A DNA stretch of 64,000 bases, taken from positions 55,464,831-55,528,830 of the forward strand of contig OU862916.1 in NCBI GenBank assembly GCA_917880885.1, in the 5' to 3' direction. This stretch comes from Limnephilus marmoratus (lineage: Eukaryota; Arthropoda; Insecta; Trichoptera; Limnephilidae). Shown one piece after another: positions 58,291 through 64,000 of this stretch. Under the pieces are notes generated by a model. That model was given only the letters and a program-made list of their open reading frames with translations, did not search any database and was not told the origin of the DNA. The translations under genes were made by a program, and so were the position numbers. Each line of letters starts with the position of its first letter. Within the stretch, counting starts at the first letter, position 1.

Positions 58291-58989
58291 AAAAAAAACC
58301 TAATTGTTTTGCAATTGGTGTAAGTGTTTTGTAATAATCAAAAACAAGTTATCCTTTAATTAGGTAAGTGCCTTGTCATAATAACATACTACTTCATAAA
58401 ACAAATAGTTGAATTTGCCATAAACTGCGTAGGTACCTACGAGTATAAAGCTGCACTGACGGGATGAATAAAAAGCAGTTTTCTTATTATGAGTTGCGCT
58501 GAAGAAAGAAGTTTTTCAAAAGAAAGTTTTATTACCTGAACATTTTCCCTACATAGTATGCACATTGCACATGGACTGTACGGTCTGAACATATCTTGCC
58601 CTGCCCAGCCTGGCTACGAGCATTTGGATCTTATGCGTTCGTTATATCGTGGGAATTAATTGCTTTCGTTAGGCTTTCGGCATGAAGATCAACGTTTAAA
58701 ACGGACCGATTTGGTTTTTCCTGCAATGATAAATCATAAACGATCAAAAACTTCGTATTTCGTTTCGCAAGTCATATTTTAATCAAGGTAATTACTGCAC
58801 GTGCAGAATTCAATGTTCACATAATTATACATTTTAATATATATTCTTACGTACCGCTTTTCGGTTAAATATATAATGTAATAGTGTAAAGAGGAAATCT
58901 ATAATTTGTTTCTCAGTCAAGTAAATCACACATGTATAATCCAACCATATTGTAAACTGTTAATTTCACAAAAATAATGACATTTTTTA

Positions 58990-59395
58990 ACACAGAGGAG
59001 GCCTTGAGGAAAAAAATCCTTCAGGGCCTATGTCATCGTTGGGGATGCTGTGCGGGGGGTCTTTTTAGAAAGGAGGGAAAGAGGGGTGGGAGGAATCTGG
59101 GGGTCGGTGTGTCCAGGAGTGACGGACGTATGAATCCATCCCTTACTCTGCGGTGCTATGCGATGGGTCGGAAAGATCTGCGTTGGATCTCCCTCGACCA
59201 ATTTTCCAATCCAGCCCACCACGCAGTAGGTGGGCAAACGCATTCGTCGCCAATGCATAAACCCGGGCACCCCGTCACCAAACCATTAGGTAACCAAAAG
59301 TAACGAGGGGTGAACTATGGCAGGGGTGTTAGTTATCCAATAAATGGTTCCCGGGACGGCGGTACCCGCACCTGCCTCCCAAATTAAATTGACAA
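58990..59395 (+). repeat. Dispersed repeat family B, fullest + strand copy
   Basis: Blocks in order: CAGAGGAGGCCTTGAGG, TTCAGGGCCTATGTCATCG, GGGGATGCTGTGCGGGGGG, GAGTGACGGACGTATGAATC, GGATCTCCCTCGACCAATTT, AAACGCATTCGTCGCC, GGTTATTC-like ATCCAATAAATGGTTCCCG and GGCGGTACCCGCACCTGCC. The 108-codon ORF here is repeat translation; its minus shadow shows the same family at 23571. Confidence 0.75.
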
Positions 59396-59794
59396 AATTA
59401 GACCACATAGAATTCAAACCCAAATAAAACTAATCTGCTTTTAAAATTACTATTATTTCTAACACCAGTAGTTATGAATATACGCCGTCTTACGCAATTA
59501 AATAGATTAATAAATTTACGTTTATGAACATAAGTTTTTACAATTGTTACAGTTTTAATATTAAAATTACATAAAACATTATAATAACATTGCTTTTAAT
59601 ATTATGTTACAGTTTTAATAGAGTTAGTTATATAAAAGCATACCGTAGTTATAAAAATCACTGAAGATATACGTAAAACTCCAAAAAAATTAGAAAAGAC
59701 AGGAGATAGGGGATACATCAAAGTTTTTGCTTTGTTTACCGGAAAAAATCTTTTTTTTTTTAATTCTTGTAAAAAAAGGTTAGCAAGTTTTTTT

Positions 59795-60360
59795 TATTTA
59801 TTTATTTAACGTCCAGAGGGATTTTACATGATTGGTATTACAACTAATTCATGACAGATAATTTTGAAACTTAAGGGGGTATTCCAGTCTAGAAAAAAAG
59901 TGTAGATATTCAAAAATATGTCCTAGGATTTTTAGAAAATCGAATTTAGACGGAATCTAAATAGAATCAAAAAAGAACAAAACTTTAAACGCATTTTTCT
60001 CGAAGCCACTTTTTTCGAGACGGTTGACGGTTGATATCTCAAGTTTTACTGAACCAATTTACTTGAAATTTAATGTGAGCCTTTTCTATACAATGCTCTA
60101 TCGTCCCTACCAGAACCATAACAAAATTTCAATTTGTACTATTTTTAAAAAATTCGGAAAAGTCCAAAAACTGGTAAAAAAATGACTTTTTATTTCAGAG
60201 AGTTAGCCATTTGCGATATTTTTTTTTTACTTTTCCGAGGTATGGGCTTTAGCAGCATTTGTTTGGAAAGAATTTTTCTGATTACTTGGAGGATTGCATT
60301 CGTGTCAACCAGGGTGTGCGATTTTTTTGAGACCCCCATTTAAACACCTGTAACTTTTTG
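59795..60360. repeat. AT-rich repeat-like block
   Basis: It opens with a TTTATTTATTTATTTAACGT tail-like segment, followed by text with TTCTCGAAGCCACTTTTTTC, CTGAACCAATTTACTTGAAA and a GAGACCCCCATTTAAACACC end that looks like a degraded transposable element. I cannot assign a class or exact borders. Confidence 0.35.
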
Positions 60361-61019
60361 AATTCTTAATTATTTCGTTGGTTTTTTTTTAATGTTTTCT
60401 TTAATGTTTAATTAATATTTGGTAAAATAATGGCCAATAAATTAATATTGTTTTTTTTATTACACCTGAAAAATACCTACAAGTCAAATAATAAAAATAA
60501 AATTATATAAAGAATGCATGTCATAAAAATACAAATTTTAATGAAATAAACCACATTAATAATAGAAATTTTCTTGCTCACACAATAATTTAAATTGATT
60601 ATACTCGTACCATATTTCTAAGAACCATGGTGAAATATTAGTATAACGGCCCCAGCGATGCTATTATTGGTAATTGAGCGATTTTACATGGCGGAATGTG
60701 ATAAACCACCTCACGATTGCCGACAAAATAAAAAGTTACGTTTACGTCTTATTAAATGACAGAAATACCTATATTTTACTACTACGTGAGATCAAACGAG
60801 TCGGATACGTTTGAAAAACATGAAATGAAACAAATTATGACGTTCTTTATTCATGCACTTTGAAGGCTCTTCATGATTTCTCAATCGAATAAAAATGTAT
60901 GCATTGCACGAATCGTATTCGTACAATTGGATTTCTACAACATTTGCATTCCGACAGTAATAATTATCTCAGGCAACTTGTTAGAAATGTATTGCAATTA
61001 TTCTTGTTCACTTCATATT

Positions 61020-61205
61020 TGACGGTCTCCATGGTAAAGCGGTATGCTACATGGCTCTGTACCCAAAAGTGATTGGTTCAAAACCCAGTAAGGGCAAACC
61101 AAAATAATTTCAATGTAAACGGTGTATTTTATGCAAATAAACATACACGTTCAAATCTGTATCAGAATCCTCCCGTGGGAAGGGCGACCAGCCATCTAAA
61201 TATAA
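61020..61205 (+). mobile_element. tRNA-derived SINE, separate family
   Basis: A head with GGTCTCCATGGTAAAGCGGT (A-box region) and GATTGGTTCAAAACCC (B-box region) is followed by about 110 bases ending near CCTCCCGTGGGAAGG. The head differs from families C and D. Only one copy is seen in the window. Confidence 0.55.
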
Positions 61206-61656
61206 TTGATGACAATTTTTTGACATATTCTGTGAAACCACAGTGAATTTATAAGATTTTTGGCACTACATACTAATGTATCATAGATAATTTTACAACC
61301 AAATAGATAATGTTAAATAACCTGTAATGCTTTAATATTAATTTGTACACAATTGGAATAAATAAATGCCACATTCTCAGTACGGCCCTTCAAATGCCTT
61401 CATTTATATTAAGAATAAGTTTAGTTTCTTTTTGTAATAGTTCCTTAAATATACCAACGTTTCTCTTTCCCCTTTTTGTCCCTTCTTACTTTCTATAGCC
61501 GCACAAAATTCCCCAATTGGTCATTGTGATACCATTATTCGACTCAGAAAATTTGTGCGGTATCACATTCAAAAAGCGTGTTATTTAAATTCATAAAAGG
61601 ATTTATTTATGCAAGTCAAGCGGTGTATTTAACTATTTTTGTTTGTTCTCTTTCAG

Positions 61657-64000
61657 CTGCAGGGAAAGGGGTCGCATTGCGTAGGAGTCTATCAGAACGC
61701 CTCACCCTTCAAGGGTCCCCGGAGCCCCCTTCGTTCCTAGACACGATGGCACTTCGTCCCCGCCCGCCCCGCGCGCACTCCAGACAGGCGTTCGTCAGCA
61801 CTCAGAGCCTAGTGGAGATAATCAATGTTGACAAACCGTCGCGCCCCAAGGACCGCCCGCCCCCGCCCCCCACTCCCCCTTCAGACTCCGATTCCTCGTC
61901 ACAAAGCAAAAACTCCGCCACCATCAGAATCGTGTGCAGCGATGACAGCGAGAGCGACTCAATAAAATCTTTAAACCTCCGCATCAAACATTCTCACTCT
62001 GATTCAAATCTGCACACCTCAGACGAAGCACTTGAAATGTCTGATACGCCGATCAACCGACGACATACCTCTGACGACAGTGAGAAAATACAACACTTGT
62101 TGGAATTGGCAAATAAAAACAACCCCCTTCCGGCTCCACCACCCAGATTCAAACCAAAGGAGGTAGCTAAACTGGCAACACCAACAAAGAAGGAACCAAA
62201 TTACGTCAAAACTAGATTTGTTAGAGATAAAAGCATTTTGGAAGAGGTGTCGGCCATGATAGCATTTGACGTGGATGAGAAAGGAACTGTACAAATATCA
62301 ACGGAGAGTCCATCTCAGAAATTTCCTTCCACAGGTATTCATAAAATATCCATTACGCAAAACGATGAAACTGAAAGCGAAAGTAAAACAGCAAAAGAGA
62401 CCAATAGAAAAACTTCTATCTTGATAAATGGCGACGCTTGTTATTCAACAGTGAATGTGAACAATGACACGCCACTTTATCAATCTTCCGTTACTATCAA
62501 TGATGCATCAAGTCCCACGGGAATAAATAATGGTAATACTGTAACCATAAGTGTTTACTCAGGGTCAGAGACTTCTAATTCTGAAATGCACAGTAATCAA
62601 ATATACATAAATAACGATAGTTCCTATAAATCAACGCACAAACTCAGTGAGATTGATACAAAAAATGTTCTCAGGGTGTCCAACCCAACAATATCATCAC
62701 CCAGTAAAACAATGGTAGTTGTCGACTACGAAACAATAAACGCTAGACCTTTCTTAGAAAAATATTCACCGGAAAATGTTTCGAATAATAATTCAGAGGA
62801 CGTTGAGACATCCGTAAAGCCGATCTCAAAGCAGTCTCTTAATTTTACAACGCCAAAAACGTCAGGTGGAAAAACTTTGAGAGGTACAAGAAGCCATGAA
62901 AATACCAGCGATATGAACTCAACCTCCGAAGACATAAGTGAAATATTAAAAGACCCAGTAGAAGCAGTGAAAAGAAATCTAGTGCCACATGTGTGTGGTA
63001 AAGCAATAAGTGATATTTCTGATAAATTCCTCCCCAGTGAAGAGGTAAATAATCCAATTAAAAGTGAATCAGAATTAAAAGGTTTGAGCAGAATAGGGTT
63101 CGTAGCAAAACTTTTAGAAGATCCGATGCTTGGACATTTAGCGGAAGGGTTAGATAATGACTTTGTTGCGAAATTGATAGAAAACTCATTGCTTAGGTTA
63201 AAACAATCGAGAGAAAATGCTGAAACTAAAGAAAGTGAGGATGAAGAAGTAATGTCAAAATTAATTGATGCATCGTTACTCAAACTGCAAGAAGAAAGGG
63301 TTTCAAACACAAAACCTTCTGAAAAATCAGCCGATGTAAATCATGCAGTTGATTTAATCGAAAAATGTAAAATTGATAGCGAAGTCTCGAATTCCAACGA
63401 AGAAACAATAAGTTCCCCAAAAAATAATGAAGGGAACAATGCCTGCTCACCTCCATACGAAAGCATGGAGTATGAGAGCGGGATGATGGGAGGAGCTTCT
63501 TCAGACATTGAACTACTCTCAGATTGTTATAACGCATCCGCTAGTGAATTGTCGACAGAAGATGACAATTGTACACGCTCGAAGTTTTATCAAATGTTAG
63601 TGGATGCAACTTTATCAGAAATAGAAATATCCAATACCATCGACGATGATCATCACTATGAATCAATCAGACTGAATGCAGATCCAATTTACGAGGAGAT
63701 TGGTGATATTCCTCCACCTTTGCCTTTGAATCCGCCGCCAACATCCTTATCCATTCTGGATGAAGATAAAAAGATCATGACTAGATCAATATTTGAAGGT
63801 GCTTCAAAGTACGATATTCTATCTTATCTAGTTGATGCAAAGGAACGTGGAATAGTTCCCGAAGACAGTTATACTTTCAATTTTAATTCATCGAATGATA
63901 TCGGGGCCGAGGAAGAGGGAGATACTAATAAGGAAATAATCGACCACCAAAGACAAAGTTCCGATCTCAGCAGTAGGGTCAGCAATCTTTCAAACGGTTC
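61657..64000 (+). CDS. Unidentified large scaffold-like protein, coding exon 2 (partial)
   Basis: The frame is open from the acceptor at 61656 to the window edge: 780 further codons after the split Ala683, with no stop. Visible parts: LRRSLSERL near the start; polyproline RPPPPPTPP (about 749-757); a PLPAPPPRFKP segment; four related short helices, FVAKLLEDPML (1164), FVAKLIENSLL (1185), VMSKLIDASLL (1214) and FYQMLVDATLS (1326); PPYESMEYES; and PIYEEIGDIPPPLPLNPP with YEEI at 1361-1364, a Src-type SH2 ligand beside a proline tract. Near the edge IFEGASKYDILSYLVDAKER may start a folded segment. It is Ser/Asn/Glu-rich and likely disordered. It continues the exon at 32543-34589 in phase. The catalytic or folded domains, if any, lie beyond the window. 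Confidence 0.85.

Larger units (their letters stand above)
34590..61656 (+). other. 27-kb phase-1 intron of the scaffold gene
   Basis: The donor is ACTG|GTGAGT at 34589/34590 and the acceptor TTCTCTTTCAG|CTGCAG at 61656/61657. Joining them makes a GCT alanine codon and keeps both long frames open, which is strong support for the splice. The intron is packed with nested mobile elements, listed separately. Bare stretches of over 300 bases with nothing I can name are 34625-35220, 36216-36690, 43670-44300, 46100-47630, 47805-48390, 48610-49805, 53180-55020, 55495-56275, 57095-58180, 59400-59790, 60365-61015 and 61205-61650. Confidence 0.8.

Noticed and set aside
61802..63537. Minus-strand ORFs of 61-194 codons
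   Set aside because: They are antisense shadows of the long + strand coding exon 2.

Overview
This 64 kb window is AT-rich eukaryotic DNA, almost certainly from an insect and most likely a moth or butterfly. The signs are spliced genes with GT/AG borders, an intron of about 27 kb, abundant Helitrons with the TC...CTAG ends common in lepidopteran genomes, tRNA-derived SINEs, RTE, Jockey-type and CR1-like LINEs, a Penelope-like element, and many scattered copies of the oligomer GTAGGTACCTAC. There are no operons, rRNA genes or CRISPR arrays. The species assignment is an inference from repeat style.

Only one host gene is supported. Two large coding exons on the + strand (32543-34589 and 61657 to the right edge) join in phase across a 27,067-base intron. 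They encode at least 1,463 residues of a Ser/Pro-rich, mostly disordered protein that I do not recognise. It has a CxC...CxxC cluster, repeated GTVR and PYDLM motifs, an RS-like patch, a KKVQF motif of the PP1-docking type, a YEEI motif next to polyproline, and four related short helices. It looks like a cytoplasmic scaffold or signalling adaptor, and its C-terminus lies outside the window.

Left flank (1-32542): a 2.2 kb non-autonomous hAT element with an 8-base target duplication and a nested Helitron; a Jockey-type LINE tail; CR1-like LINE tails, one split by a decayed piggyBac; a short Helitron with a purine-rich core; poly-G MITEs; an RTE LINE 3' half; three full SINE copies; a frameshifted Mutator-like transposase; and a Helitron-like end carrying a 10-base-periodic array of heat-shock-element half-sites.

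Inside the intron (34590-61656): dispersed repeats, Penelope-associated foldbacks with hammerhead-ribozyme-like motifs, a 21-copy 82-base satellite, a 5'-truncated LINE whose 903-codon ORF is intact, a broken Penelope GIY-YIG tail followed by a hammerhead-like motif, more Helitrons and MITEs, two foldback elements, and SINEs present as inverted dimers. Nested insertions give relative ages: LINE within family B, SINE dimer within a foldback, piggyBac within a LINE, Helitron within hAT.

The most interesting signals are the hammerhead-like motifs linked to Penelope material, the phased heat-shock-element array in a Helitron end, the palindromic SINE insertions, the near-identical satellite and the unidentified scaffold gene.
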